64,000 bases of DNA from Citrobacter amalonaticus (lineage in GTDB: Bacteria; Pseudomonadota; Gammaproteobacteria; Enterobacterales; Enterobacteriaceae), in contig NZ_CP014015.2 of assembly GCF_001559075.2 (NCBI RefSeq), positions 1,364,001 through 1,428,000 of the forward strand. The letters run 5' to 3'. The position numbers were made by a program, and so were the translations under genes. This document shows positions 17,313-27,068 of the stretch, in pieces (position 1 is the stretch's first letter; every line of letters starts with the position of its first letter). The notes below the pieces were generated by a model, which was not told where the DNA came from, made no database searches, and saw only the letters and a list, made by a program, of their open reading frames with translations.

Positions 17313-18959
17313 ATGTCAAATAAAGCGTTCTTCTATCAGGCACCTTTCCCGATGGGGAAAGACGAAACAGAGTACTACCTGCTCACTTCCGATTATGTCA
17401 GCGTGAGTGAGTTTGAAGGTGAGTCCATACTGAAGGTTGAGCCGCAAGCCCTGACGCTGCTGGCGCAACAAGCCTTCCACGATGCCTCCTTCATGCTCCG
17501 CCCCGAACATCAGCAACAAGTTGCCTCCATTCTGCATGACCCCGAAGCCAGCGAAAACGATAAATACGTCGCCCTGCAATTCCTGAGAAATTCCGAAATC
17601 GCCGCCAAAGGCATTCTGCCGACCTGTCAGGATACCGGCACGGCCATTATCATGGGGAAAAAAGGCCAGCGAGTCTGGACCGGCGGCGGTGATGAAGCGG
17701 CGCTGTCAAAAGGGGTGTACAACACCTATATCGAAGACAATCTGCGCTATTCGCAAAACGCCGCGCTGGATATGTACAAAGAGGTGAACACCGGTACCAA
17801 CCTGCCGGCACAGATCGACCTCTACACCGTCGATGGTGATGAGTATAAATTCCTGTGCGTAGCGAAAGGCGGCGGTTCCGCCAACAAAACTTATCTGTAC
17901 CAGGAAACCAAAGCGCTGCTCACCCCGGGCAAGCTGAAAAACTTCCTCGTTGAGAAAATGCGTACACTCGGTACCGCAGCCTGCCCGCCGTACCATATCG
18001 CCTTTGTGATTGGCGGTACGTCCGCAGAAAGCACGCTGAAAACCGTGAAGCTCGCCAGCACGCATTACTACGATGCGCTGCCTGTCACCGGTAACGAACA
18101 CGGTCAGGCGTTCCGTGATACACAACTGGAACAGGAACTGCTGGAAGAGGCGCAAAAACTGGGTCTCGGCGCGCAGTTTGGCGGCAAATATTTCGCCCAC
18201 GATATTCGCGTGATCCGTCTGCCGCGTCACGGTGCCTCCTGCCCGGTCGGCATGGGTGTTTCCTGCTCGGCGGACCGCAACATCAAGGCCAAAATCAACC
18301 GCGAAGGGATCTGGATCGAAAAGCTGGAACACAACCCTGCCCAGTACATCCCGGAAGCCCTGCGTCAGGCTGGTGAAGGCGAAGTGGTGAAAGTTGACCT
18401 CAACCGCCCGATGAAAGAGATCCTGGCTCAGCTTTCGCAATACCCGGTTTCAACCCGTCTGTCGCTGACCGGCACCATTATCGTCGGCCGTGATATTGCG
18501 CATGCGAAGCTGAAAGAGCGTATCGAATCTGGCGAAGGGTTGCCGCAGTACATTAAAGATCACCCGATCTACTACGCCGGTCCGGCGAAAACACCGGCGG
18601 GCTATCCGTCTGGCTCATTAGGACCAACCACCGCAGGCCGCATGGACTCCTATGTTGATCTGCTGCAATCGCACGGCGGCAGCATGATCATGCTGGCAAA
18701 AGGCAATCGCAGCCAACAGGTGACCGATGCCTGCCAGAAACACGGCGGCTTCTATCTGGGCAGCATTGGCGGCCCGGCAGCGGTCCTGGCGCAGCAGAGC
18801 ATCAAGCATCTGGAATGCGTTGAGTATCCGGAACTGGGTATGGAAGCGATCTGGAAAATTGAAGTGGAAGATTTCCCGGCGTTCATCCTGGTCGATGACA
18901 AAGGCAACGATTTCTTCCAGCAGATAGTGAACAAGCAGTGCGCTAACTGCGCGAAATAA
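17313..18959 (+). CDS. fumB: Anaerobic class I fumarase B
   Basis: 548 residues, the length of FumA/FumB. 4Fe-4S ligands C105 (PTCQDTG), a second in AACPPYH near 224 and a third in GVSCSADRN near 318. Converts malate to fumarate to feed fumarate reductase; position behind dcuB identifies it as FumB rather than FumA. Ends NKQCANCAK. A long hairpin follows the stop. Confidence 0.97.
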   Translation: MSNKAFFYQAPFPMGKDETEYYLLTSDYVSVSEFEGESILKVEPQALTLLAQQAFHDASFMLRPEHQQQVASILHDPEASENDKYVALQFLRNSEIAAKGILPTCQDTGTAIIMGKKGQRVWTGGGDEAALSKGVYNTYIEDNLRYSQNAALDMYKEVNTGTNLPAQIDLYTVDGDEYKFLCVAKGGGSANKTYLYQETKALLTPGKLKNFLVEKMRTLGTAACPPYHIAFVIGGTSAESTLKTVKLASTHYYDALPVTGNEHGQAFRDTQLEQELLEEAQKLGLGAQFGGKYFAHDIRVIRLPRHGASCPVGMGVSCSADRNIKAKINREGIWIEKLEHNPAQYIPEALRQAGEGEVVKVDLNRPMKEILAQLSQYPVSTRLSLTGTIIVGRDIAHAKLKERIESGEGLPQYIKDHPIYYAGPAKTPAGYPSGSLGPTTAGRMDSYVDLLQSHGGSMIMLAKGNRSQQVTDACQKHGGFYLGSIGGPAAVLAQQSIKHLECVEYPELGMEAIWKIEVEDFPAFILVDDKGNDFFQQIVNKQCANCAK

Positions 18960-18966
18960 CCTCTTC

Positions 18967-19023
18967 GGCCCGGCACCGGACTGCTCTCAACGTTTGAAGG
19001 CAGTCCGGTGATCCCCCCGGGCC
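18967..19023 (+). terminator. Long hairpin downstream of fumB
   Basis: Perfect 11-bp stem CACCGGACTGC (18974-18984) / GCAGTCCGGTG (19000-19010), with an outer pair GGCCCGG (18967-18973) / CCGGGCC (19017-19023) separated by a small bulge. It lies between the convergent ends of fumB and the SemiSWEET gene, so it could serve both strands. No clear T-tract, so efficiency as an intrinsic terminator is uncertain. Confidence 0.6.
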
Positions 19024-19051
19024 ACTTCTTATCCCCTCATGGCAGGAAGCG

Positions 19052-19306
19052 CTATCCCCTGCGGTATTTGATCACCAGAATCGGCAAAGCAAATACCAAC
19101 GTCAGGAAGTTCGCCATGCTGACCGCGGTGTCCTCAATGAGTAATCCGTAGATCAACCACATTACTAACCCACAGACAAACATGACGTACATCAGGCCAG
19201 AAATCCCCTGCGTGTTACGGGTAGTGATGACTTTTATCGCCTGTGGCAAAAAAGAGAGCGTGGTCAGGCTTGCCGCCAGATAGCCTATTAGCGAAATCCA
19301 TTCCAT
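19052..19306 (-). CDS. SemiSWEET-family (PQ-loop) small sugar transporter
   Basis: 84 residues with three predicted membrane helices, the size of a bacterial SemiSWEET protomer, which works as a dimer. The PQ motif lies at residues 21-22 (SFLPQAIKVITTRNTQGIS), followed by the GLMYVMFVCGLVMWLIYG and SMANFLTLVFALPIL segments typical of the family. The ATG lies 2 bases beyond the melB stop, so it is almost certainly the third gene of the melAB operon. SemiSWEETs move mono- or disaccharides by facilitated diffusion. A role in sugar exit or entry during melibiose use is inference. I do not recall this gene in the K-12 mel operon. Confidence 0.85.
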   Translation of the reverse strand: MEWISLIGYLAASLTTLSFLPQAIKVITTRNTQGISGLMYVMFVCGLVMWLIYGLLIEDTAVSMANFLTLVFALPILVIKYRRG

Positions 19307-19308
19307 GA

Positions 19309-20739
19309 TTACGCCTTCACATCGCCAGTCGCGCTAACCGGTATTGCAGGTGCTTCCGGTTGCAAGTCGGGCTGCGGCACTTTGCGATACTTATCCAGCA
19401 GGTGAATCTGGATTTTACGCAATGTATCGCCGTTCAGGCGGTAGTAGCGGAAATAGAGAATCAGCGTCGCGATGAAAAACAGCGTCGGTAAAGCAATCAT
19501 GATGAACTGCATGCCCAGGATCGTTTCGGCAGACTGAACGGCATTGGGAACATAGCCAATGATCCCCAGCACCACGGCGATAAAGAAAGCCGAAAACGCG
19601 GATCCCCCCTTTACCACCATCGTTTGCACGGCATAGGCAATGCTCTCGCAGCGCACGTTAAACTTATACTCGCCATAATCAACGGTGTCCGCCACCATGA
19701 TCACCTGTAGTACCCAGAATAGCGCGGTCCCGATGTTCAGAAAAACACCGGCCAGGCAGATAAGGAACACATTGTGGTACCCAATCAGCGCCATGATTAA
19801 CAATACCCCGCCGCTGAGCACCGGCATTATCGATGCTCCGGCCCATAAAATCCGCCGGGAAAGCGCCTTCGCCAGACGAGGAAAGAGGATCAGCGTCAAT
19901 AAATTCGCCGCACCGGCATAGGACAGGTAATACGGGAAAAGGTCAGCATCGCCAATCACATAGGTGAAATAATAAATCGCGAAACCGGTAATAATATTGG
20001 CGGCCACATTGTAAGCCAGCGCCATTCCCAGCAGGCATGAGAGTTGATCGTTTTTGTAGATCAACGCGAGAATCGACTTCAACGTCAGCCGGGTACTGTC
20101 AGCGGTAGCCTCACTGTCAGACGAATACACTTCATGCACATTGCGCAATGTCACGATGGTGGAGGCAATAAAGAACGCGATCAGCACCAGCGTGAACATC
20201 TGGAAACCAAACCCGCGATCCTCACCCCCGACATAACTCACAAACGGCAACGTCACCCCGGCGGTAACGAATCCCGCCAGGCTGGCGAAGAAGCGCGGAA
20301 AAGGGACCAGTTGCTCGCGCTCACGTTTATCAAGCGTAATGGTCGGCACCAGCGACCAGAACGGAATATCCATGATGGTATAGGTCATGCCCCACAAAAT
20401 GTAGGTCACGCAGACAAAAACCACCTGTGCCATGCCTTCAAACAGATGAGCGCTAAACAGCAGAAATAGCACCAGCGAATTCGCCAGTGTGCCAAGCAGG
20501 ATCCACGGTTTAAATTTTCCCCACCGTGACCGGGTGGCGTTCACAATCCAGCCCATAACCGGATCGTTGAACGCATTCCAGATCTTTGCCACCAGAAACA
20601 ACGTACCCACGACACCCACCGATAATCCCACCACATCGGTGTAGTAATACATCAGGTACATGTAGACGATGCCGATGGCGAAATCCTTACCAAACGCACC
20701 GAATCCGTAACTTAATTTTGTTGTCAGAGAGATGCTCAT
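19309..20739 (-). CDS. melB: Melibiose:cation symporter
   Basis: 476 residues, slightly longer than E. coli MelB through a variable C-terminal tail (ending ATGDVKA). Twelve-helix GPH-family transporter; the KLSYGFGAFGKDFAIGIVYM start and the acidic cation-site helices (DVVGL..., NDPVMGW) are conserved. Imports melibiose with Na+, Li+ or H+. Behind melA with an 85-base gap; the SemiSWEET gene follows. Expression should be induced by MelR with melibiose. Confidence 0.97.
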   Translation of the reverse strand: MSISLTTKLSYGFGAFGKDFAIGIVYMYLMYYYTDVVGLSVGVVGTLFLVAKIWNAFNDPVMGWIVNATRSRWGKFKPWILLGTLANSLVLFLLFSAHLFEGMAQVVFVCVTYILWGMTYTIMDIPFWSLVPTITLDKREREQLVPFPRFFASLAGFVTAGVTLPFVSYVGGEDRGFGFQMFTLVLIAFFIASTIVTLRNVHEVYSSDSEATADSTRLTLKSILALIYKNDQLSCLLGMALAYNVAANIITGFAIYYFTYVIGDADLFPYYLSYAGAANLLTLILFPRLAKALSRRILWAGASIMPVLSGGVLLIMALIGYHNVFLICLAGVFLNIGTALFWVLQVIMVADTVDYGEYKFNVRCESIAYAVQTMVVKGGSAFSAFFIAVVLGIIGYVPNAVQSAETILGMQFIMIALPTLFFIATLILYFRYYRLNGDTLRKIQIHLLDKYRKVPQPDLQPEAPAIPVSATGDVKA

Positions 20740-20824
20740 AGGGTACCGGGTCGCTGTTACCAGCGCCCGCCTTCTGTTATTAGAGAGGGTAAACGCCGGG
20801 TCTACTGCCCGGCGACGTTGACAA

Positions 20825-22180
20825 TCAACGGTGTAACCAGGCCGGAAGCCAATCGCCGTGAGCGGCGATCAGGTCATCCACCAGCGCATAAATTTCCTCA
20901 ATACCCAGTACGACAGCCGTATGCGGATCCATCATGGCCGCGTGGTAAACGCGATCGCGATTTTCCGTCAGGATGGCTTCGGTCAAGAGCGTCTGTACGT
21001 TGATATTGGTCTGCATCATCGCCGCCAGATGCGATGGAATCGTCCCCACTTTAGTGGGCTGAATACCGTTTGCATCCACCAGACAGGCCACTTCCACGCA
21101 GCTGCCCTGTGGCAGGTTGTCGATCAGCGCGTCGTTACACACGTTGCCATAAATCACGCTCGGCTCACCCGTCCAGATAGCGTTCATAATGGTGCTGGCA
21201 TATTCCCGTGACGGTTGAATATCGATTCGCTCCGCCGTTTTGTACTCCTCCAGCTCTTTATGCCAGTTTGCCAGTTGCTCAACACAGCGTTTCGGGTACT
21301 CATCCAGCGGCACCTTATAACGCTCAATCAGGTCATCGCGGCCTGGTTTAATAAACCACGGCGTGTATTCGGCAAAGTGTTCCGATGACTCAGTAACGAA
21401 ATAGCCCAGCTTTTTGAACATCTCGTAACGCACAATATTCTGACAGCGATCATTACCGTGAATGTTGGGCTTCGGCGCCTGTCCGGCGTCGTAGGCTGCC
21501 AGCAGTTCCGGGTAGAGATTCACATACGTGCCGTCGGCAGCTTTACGTTCCAGTTCCAGATAAAACGCCATATGGTTAATCCCGGCACAGCGATAACGCA
21601 AAGAAGCAGGATCAATGTTCAGATCGCGCGCCAGCTCTTCCGCCGTTCCCTGCACAGAGTGGCAAAGCCCCACCTGTTTAATGTGCGGATAGCGGGCATA
21701 CATCGCCCAGGTGTTCATTGCCATCGGGTTGACGTAATTCAGCAGAGTGGCATCCGGGCAGACCTGCGTCATGTCTTCACAGATCTGCCACAGGTGAGGG
21801 ATGGTACGCAGCGCGCGCATAATGCCGCCGGGGCCAAGCGTATCGGCGATCGTTTGCTCCAGGCCATGACGTTTGCAGACCTCAAAATCGGTCACCGTGC
21901 AGGGCTCATAGCCGCCAATCTGAAAGGCGACAACCACAAAATCGGCATCCTGCAGCGCCGCTTTTTGGTCTGTATGACAGGTAATGTGGCCGGACGCACC
22001 GGCAGAATCCATGAGCTTACGCACAACGACGTGCGACTCTTCAAGGCGCGTCTCATCAATATCCATCAGGGCAACATGCGCCGACTTCAGCGCCTCACGG
22101 TGAAAGACATCGCCGAGAATATTTTTCACGAAAATCGTTGAACCGGCGCCGATAAAAGTAATTTTGGGGGCTGTCATCAT
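20825..22180 (-). CDS. melA: Alpha-galactosidase (GH4, NAD+- and Mn-dependent)
   Basis: 451 residues, same as E. coli MelA. N-terminal Rossmann motif ITFIGAGSTIFVKN, GH4 metal-binding region GLCHSVQGTAEE and NHMAFYLELER. Splits melibiose to galactose and glucose in the cytoplasm. First gene of the operon, divergent from melR; the gap holds repeated elements that look like MelR sites. Confidence 0.97.
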   Translation of the reverse strand: MMTAPKITFIGAGSTIFVKNILGDVFHREALKSAHVALMDIDETRLEESHVVVRKLMDSAGASGHITCHTDQKAALQDADFVVVAFQIGGYEPCTVTDFEVCKRHGLEQTIADTLGPGGIMRALRTIPHLWQICEDMTQVCPDATLLNYVNPMAMNTWAMYARYPHIKQVGLCHSVQGTAEELARDLNIDPASLRYRCAGINHMAFYLELERKAADGTYVNLYPELLAAYDAGQAPKPNIHGNDRCQNIVRYEMFKKLGYFVTESSEHFAEYTPWFIKPGRDDLIERYKVPLDEYPKRCVEQLANWHKELEEYKTAERIDIQPSREYASTIMNAIWTGEPSVIYGNVCNDALIDNLPQGSCVEVACLVDANGIQPTKVGTIPSHLAAMMQTNINVQTLLTEAILTENRDRVYHAAMMDPHTAVVLGIEEIYALVDDLIAAHGDWLPAWLHR

Positions 22181-22221
22181 GACTCTCCAGAACAGTAGTG
22201 GACAGCTTCATGGTGGCACGC

Positions 22222-22309
22222 GATCTGAGTGAAAACCTCCGTCTTCCTCGGTGAGCATTCCCGAAAGCTCAGATCCTCTGCTGGCAGCACGGCGATCTGA
22301 GCTTTTGGG
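22222..22309 (-). promoter_or_regulatory. Probable MelR binding sites between melA and melR
   Basis: CCCGAAAGCTCAGATC (22260-22275) and GATCTGAGCTTTTGGG (22294-22309) form an inverted repeat with one mismatch in 16. A third GATCTGAG occurs at 22222-22229, closer to melA. Multiple 18-bp MelR sites in this intergenic gap are established for E. coli; the repeats here are in the right place. The assignment to MelR rests on position and repetition, not on a consensus score. No clear CRP site was found in the gap. Confidence 0.6.
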
Positions 22310-22445
22310 ACAAAATGGCCTGAAAAGCAGAGTATCCGGGCGGTTATTAGGTCTACTATCCATCATAACCGTCGATTTTGTGCCCGAATTCCCGGTTCTG
22401 ATCCCGTAAAGCTGGCATGATTCTGACAATTCAGGAAACGGAGTG

Positions 22446-23384
22446 ATGATGAGCACGCAACCAATTCCCTTTCTCCCACCCGATCCACATATGTGCAACG
22501 GTGATGAAAAGCAGACGCGCAGTCCGCTGTCGCTCTATTCCGAATATCAACGGATGGATATTGAGCTACGCCCGCCGCATGCGATGGCCGCCAGTCACTG
22601 GCATGGTCAGGTCGAGGTGAATGTTCCCTTTGACGGCGACGTGGAGTACCTGATTAACAACGAGGTTGTACAGATAAAACAAGGGCATATCACGATGTTC
22701 TGGGCCTGTACGCCACATCAACTTACCCGTCCTGGCAACTGTCGGCAGATGGCGATTTTCAGTTTGCCGATGCACCTGTTTCTCTCCTGGCCGCTGGATC
22801 GGGAGCTTATCAACCATGTCACGCACGGCATGGTGATAAAATCCCTGGCCACCCAACAGCTCAGCACCTTTGAAGTTCTGCGCTGGCAGCAGGAGACAAA
22901 CAGCCCGAACGAACAAATTCGTCAACTGGCGATCGATGAAATCGGCCTGATGCTTAAGCGCTTTAGCCTTTCCGGCTGGCAGCCGATTTTGCTCAACAAA
23001 ACCTCACGCACGCACAAGAATAGCGTCTCGCGCCACGCGCAGTTTTACGTCAGCCAGATGTTGGGATTCATTGCAGATCATTACGATCAGGCCCTCACCA
23101 TCAATGACGTTGCAGACCATGTAAAACTCAATGCCAACTATGCGATGGGGATATTTCAACGCGTGATGCAACTGACCCTGAAGCAATACATCACCGCCAT
23201 GCGTATTAATCACGTTCGCGCCCTGCTCAGCGATACCGATAAAACCATCCTCGACGTGGCGCTGACAGCAGGCTTCCGCTCCAGTAGCCGTTTTTACAGC
23301 ACCTTCAGTAAATATGTCGGCATGTCGCCGCAACAATACCGTAAGTTGAGCCAGCAGCGTCGGCAAATGGCAGGGAATACGTAA
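22446..23384 (+). CDS. melR: AraC-family activator of the melibiose operon
   Basis: About 312 residues. N-terminal cupin sugar-sensing domain (SHWHGQVEVNVPFDGDVEY) and a C-terminal double helix-turn-helix (LTINDVADHVKLNANYAMGIFQ and ILDVALTAGFRSSSRFYSTFSKYVG). Matches E. coli MelR closely except for a different, longer N-terminal ~10 residues. Two adjacent ATG codons follow GGAG; 22449 has the better spacing, 22446 is also possible. Activates melAB with melibiose and represses itself. Confidence 0.95.
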   Translation: MMSTQPIPFLPPDPHMCNGDEKQTRSPLSLYSEYQRMDIELRPPHAMAASHWHGQVEVNVPFDGDVEYLINNEVVQIKQGHITMFWACTPHQLTRPGNCRQMAIFSLPMHLFLSWPLDRELINHVTHGMVIKSLATQQLSTFEVLRWQQETNSPNEQIRQLAIDEIGLMLKRFSLSGWQPILLNKTSRTHKNSVSRHAQFYVSQMLGFIADHYDQALTINDVADHVKLNANYAMGIFQRVMQLTLKQYITAMRINHVRALLSDTDKTILDVALTAGFRSSSRFYSTFSKYVGMSPQQYRKLSQQRRQMAGNT

Positions 23385-23576
23385 TATCACTATCAGCTCA
23401 AAAAATAGTTCAGCTGTCGATAAACCGCCGCCCAAAACGCCTGATAAATCATTTTAATTCGTTGTTTATAAACAACTATTCATAAATCCCCATCGTTTCG
23501 GGCCCTCTTTACACCTTTTTTAGTCAGGATAATACTTGCCCGCATCACAGATTCCTCCACAACCGGGTAAAAGATG

Positions 23577-25844
23577 ATGAAAGTATTAATTGTTGAAAGT
23601 GAATTTCTGCATCAGGACACCTGGGTTGGCAAGGCCGTGGAACGTCTGGCAGACGCCTTAAGTCGGCAAAATATTACCGTCATTAAGTCCACGTCTTTCG
23701 ACGACGGCTACGCCATCCTGTCAGCAAACGAAGCCATTGATTGCCTGATGTTCAGTTATCAAATGGAACAGCCTGATGAACATCAGAATGTCAGAGAACT
23801 GATCGGTAAGCTTCATGAACGCCAGCAAAATGTGCCCGTCTTTCTGTTAGGTGACAGAGAGAAAGCCACCGCCTCGCTGGACCGCGATATGCTGGAGCTT
23901 GTCGATGAGTTCGCCTGGATCCTCGAAGATACCGCTGACTTTATCGCCGGGCGCGCGGTCGCCGCGATGACCCGTTATCGTCAGCAACTGCTGCCACCAC
24001 TGTTCAATGCGCTGATGAAATATAGCGATATCCACGAATACTCCTGGGCCGCACCGGGCCACCAGGGCGGCGTTGGCTTTACCAAAACGCCTGCCGGTCG
24101 CTTCTATCATGACTATTACGGCGAGAACCTGTTTCGCAGCGATATGGGGATTGAACGGGCGTCGCTGGGCTCTCTGCTCGATCACACCGGTGCTTTCGGC
24201 GAAAGCGAAAAATATGCCGCGCGGGTCTTTGGCGCAGACCGTTCCTGGTCCGTTGTGGTCGGGACGTCCGGCTCTAACCGCACCATTATGCAGGCCTGCA
24301 TGACCGATAACGATGTGGTGGTGCTGGACCGTAACTGCCATAAATCGATTGAACAGGGGTTGATCCTGACCGGTGCGAAACCGGTGTATATGGTGCCCAG
24401 CCGTAACCGCTACGGCATCATCGGCCCTATCTATCCGCAGGAAATGCAGCCGGAAACCTTACAGAAAAAGATCAGCGAAAGCCCGCTGACCAAAGGCAAG
24501 GTGGGGCAAAAGCCGTCTTATAGCGTGGTGACCAACTGTACCTACGACGGTGTCTGCTACAACGCGAAATCCGCACAGGCGTTACTGGCGCAGACCACCG
24601 ACCGCATCCATTTCGACGAAGCCTGGTACGGCTACGCCCGCTTTAATCCGATTTACGCCGACCACTATGCGATGCGCGGTGAACCGGGCGATCACAGCGG
24701 TCCTACCGTTTTCGCCACCCATTCTACGCACAAACTGCTGAACGCCCTCTCTCAGGCGTCTTACATCCACGTGCGTGAAGGCCGCGGCGCGGTGAATTTT
24801 TCCCGCTTCAATCAGGCGTACATGATGCATGCCACCACCTCGCCGTTGTATGCCATCTGCGCATCTAACGATGTGGCGGTGTCCATGATGGACGGCAACA
24901 GCGGCCTGTCGCTGACTCAGGAAGTGATCGACGAAGCCATCGACTTCCGTCAGGCCATGGCACGTCTGTATAAAGAGTTCAGCGCCGACGGCGACTGGTT
25001 CTTCAAGCCGTGGAACAAAGACGTGGTCACCGATCCGCAGACCGGGAAAACATTCGATTTTGCTGATGCGCCGACGAAACTGCTGGCAACAGACCAGAAC
25101 TGCTGGGTGATGCGTCCTGGCGAATCCTGGCACGGCTTTAAAGACTTACCCGATAACTGGAGCATGCTTGACCCGATCAAGGTCAGCATTCTCGCGCCGG
25201 GGATGGGTGACGACGGCGAACTGGAAGAGACGGGGGTGCCTGCCGCGCTGGTCACCGCCTGGCTTGGGCGTCACGGAATCGTGCCAACCCGAACCACCGA
25301 TTTTCAGATCATGTTCCTGTTCTCGATGGGCATCACGCGTGGGAAATGGGGAACGCTGATCAACACCCTGTGCTCATTTAAACATCACTACGATGCCAAC
25401 ACCCCACTGGCACAGGTTATGCCGGAACTGGTCGAAGAACATCCTGAAACCTACGCCAATATGGGCATTCACGACCTGGGCGATCGGATGTTCGCCTGGC
25501 TGCGGGAAAACAATCCGGGCGCGAAGCTCAACGCCGCCTATTCCGGCCTGCCGGTTGCCGCAATGACGCCGCGTGAAGCCTATAACGCTATCGTTAACGA
25601 CAACATCGAAATGGTGGCCATTGAGAAACTGCCGGGACGCATTGCAGCAAACTCAGTGATCCCTTATCCACCGGGAATCCCGATGCTGCTTTCCGGCGAG
25701 AACTTCGGTGACGAAAACAGTCCGCAGGTGGGCTATCTCCGCGCCCTGCAGTCCTGGGATCACCACTTCCCGGGTTTCGAACATGAAACCGAAGGCACTG
25801 AAATCATTGATGGCGTCTATCACGTGATGTGCGTGAAAGCGTAA
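23577..25844 (+). CDS. adiA: Acid-inducible biodegradative arginine decarboxylase
   Basis: 755 residues from the second of two adjacent ATG codons, equal to E. coli AdiA; the first ATG adds one Met. N-terminal wing domain, PLP-binding aminotransferase fold with the Schiff-base lysine in STHKLLNALSQ at about 386. Converts cytosolic arginine to agmatine and CO2, consuming a proton, and works with AdiC in arginine-dependent acid resistance. A strong terminator follows before adiY. Confidence 0.97.
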   Translation: MKVLIVESEFLHQDTWVGKAVERLADALSRQNITVIKSTSFDDGYAILSANEAIDCLMFSYQMEQPDEHQNVRELIGKLHERQQNVPVFLLGDREKATASLDRDMLELVDEFAWILEDTADFIAGRAVAAMTRYRQQLLPPLFNALMKYSDIHEYSWAAPGHQGGVGFTKTPAGRFYHDYYGENLFRSDMGIERASLGSLLDHTGAFGESEKYAARVFGADRSWSVVVGTSGSNRTIMQACMTDNDVVVLDRNCHKSIEQGLILTGAKPVYMVPSRNRYGIIGPIYPQEMQPETLQKKISESPLTKGKVGQKPSYSVVTNCTYDGVCYNAKSAQALLAQTTDRIHFDEAWYGYARFNPIYADHYAMRGEPGDHSGPTVFATHSTHKLLNALSQASYIHVREGRGAVNFSRFNQAYMMHATTSPLYAICASNDVAVSMMDGNSGLSLTQEVIDEAIDFRQAMARLYKEFSADGDWFFKPWNKDVVTDPQTGKTFDFADAPTKLLATDQNCWVMRPGESWHGFKDLPDNWSMLDPIKVSILAPGMGDDGELEETGVPAALVTAWLGRHGIVPTRTTDFQIMFLFSMGITRGKWGTLINTLCSFKHHYDANTPLAQVMPELVEEHPETYANMGIHDLGDRMFAWLRENNPGAKLNAAYSGLPVAAMTPREAYNAIVNDNIEMVAIEKLPGRIAANSVIPYPPGIPMLLSGENFGDENSPQVGYLRALQSWDHHFPGFEHETEGTEIIDGVYHVMCVKA

Positions 25845-25965
25845 ATCTATTCCGACGACTGCGTCATGACATGGCCACCCTGACGCAGCCTGGTTTAGGC
25901 CGTAGGGTTATGACGAGCGTTTCCTGAGTATTGCTGAAAAAAATCAACATTGTCATACCTTTTTG

Positions 25966-25991
25966 CGCGGGTCCCCCCGCGCTTTTTTTTA
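25966..25991 (+). terminator. Rho-independent terminator of adiA
   Basis: Stem GCGCGGG (25966-25972) / CCCGCGC (25977-25983), loop TCCC, then eight T residues. Textbook intrinsic terminator about 120 bases behind the adiA stop; it separates adiA from adiY transcription. Confidence 0.92.
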
Positions 25992-26178
25992 TCTACAATA
26001 CAGGGTTTCCACCCTGTAAAAGTTTCTGTACATAGCTATTATCTGACGCCTATTGTAATTCCGACAAAAACCATTATTTTATTACGGACCTAATTCATCA
26101 TACAAATCAAAATATCTGCTTTATCTCTCCCCTTTGGCGAGAACGGATATTTTATGTTCATATTTCAGGAGTTGGGGT

Positions 26179-26940
26179 ATGAGAATTTTCAGCAATAATC
26201 CTTGCATTATAGTGTTAACTGAAAAAGACGTCTGGCTACGTGTAAATGGTAAAGAGGCTATCAATTTAAAAGCGAATCATATGGCGCTTATCGCCTGTGA
26301 AAATAACATCATCGATATCTCATCAATTAATAACGCACTGGTTGCATATATTAGCCGCGATATCATTAAAGAATATCTACGTTTCTTAAATAAAGATCTC
26401 ACGGCTATTCCGCTCTGGCAACGGAACGCTTCCCCGGTATTAACCGCCGATTGCCTGACCCCCGATGTCTTTCGGGTCGCAGCGCAGCACAGCATTGCCC
26501 ACACCGACAGTCCTGGTGAAGAAGAACGCACGCGCTCCCTGCTGTTCACCGTGCTATCACGCTTTCTCGACAGTAAGAAGTTCATGCCCCTGCTCATGTA
26601 TATGCTGCGAAGTCGCGTCAGCGACAGCGTTTACCATATTATTGAGAGTGACATTCATAAAGCCTGGAATCTTAACCAGGTCGCCCGTTGTCTCTGCCTG
26701 AGCCCGAGTTTGCTAAAGAAGAAACTCAAAAGCGAAAATACCAGCTACAGTCAAATCATCACCACTTGCCGCATGCGCTATGCCGTTAATCAACTCCTGA
26801 TGGATGGCAAGAATATATCCCAGGTTTCCGAACTGTGTGGTTATAACAGTACATCTTACTTTATCTCTGTTTTCAAAGAGTATTATGGCATGACTCCGCT
26901 GCATTATGTCAGCCAGTTTAAAGATCGCGCAGTCGCGTGA
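26179..26940 (+). CDS. adiY: AraC-family regulator of the arginine decarboxylase system
   Basis: 253 residues from the ATG at 26179, with CAGGAG 7 bases upstream; this matches the E. coli AdiY start (MRI...), while a longer TTG frame does not. C-terminal double helix-turn-helix (WNLNQVARCLCLSPSLLKKKLK and ISQVSELCGYNSTSYFISVFKEYYG). Activates adiA in acidic, anaerobic, rich conditions. Lies between adiA and adiC, the usual order. Confidence 0.95.
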   Translation: MRIFSNNPCIIVLTEKDVWLRVNGKEAINLKANHMALIACENNIIDISSINNALVAYISRDIIKEYLRFLNKDLTAIPLWQRNASPVLTADCLTPDVFRVAAQHSIAHTDSPGEEERTRSLLFTVLSRFLDSKKFMPLLMYMLRSRVSDSVYHIIESDIHKAWNLNQVARCLCLSPSLLKKKLKSENTSYSQIITTCRMRYAVNQLLMDGKNISQVSELCGYNSTSYFISVFKEYYGMTPLHYVSQFKDRAVA

Positions 26941-27068
26941 TTTTTGAACATTTTGCAATGAGCTACGATAATATCAGCATTAGCGATAACCCACGTCGCA
27001 CATAATTCAACCGACACCTGAAGGCGTATTATGAGACATCATTTATTGTTCCTTTCAGGAGTGTATTT

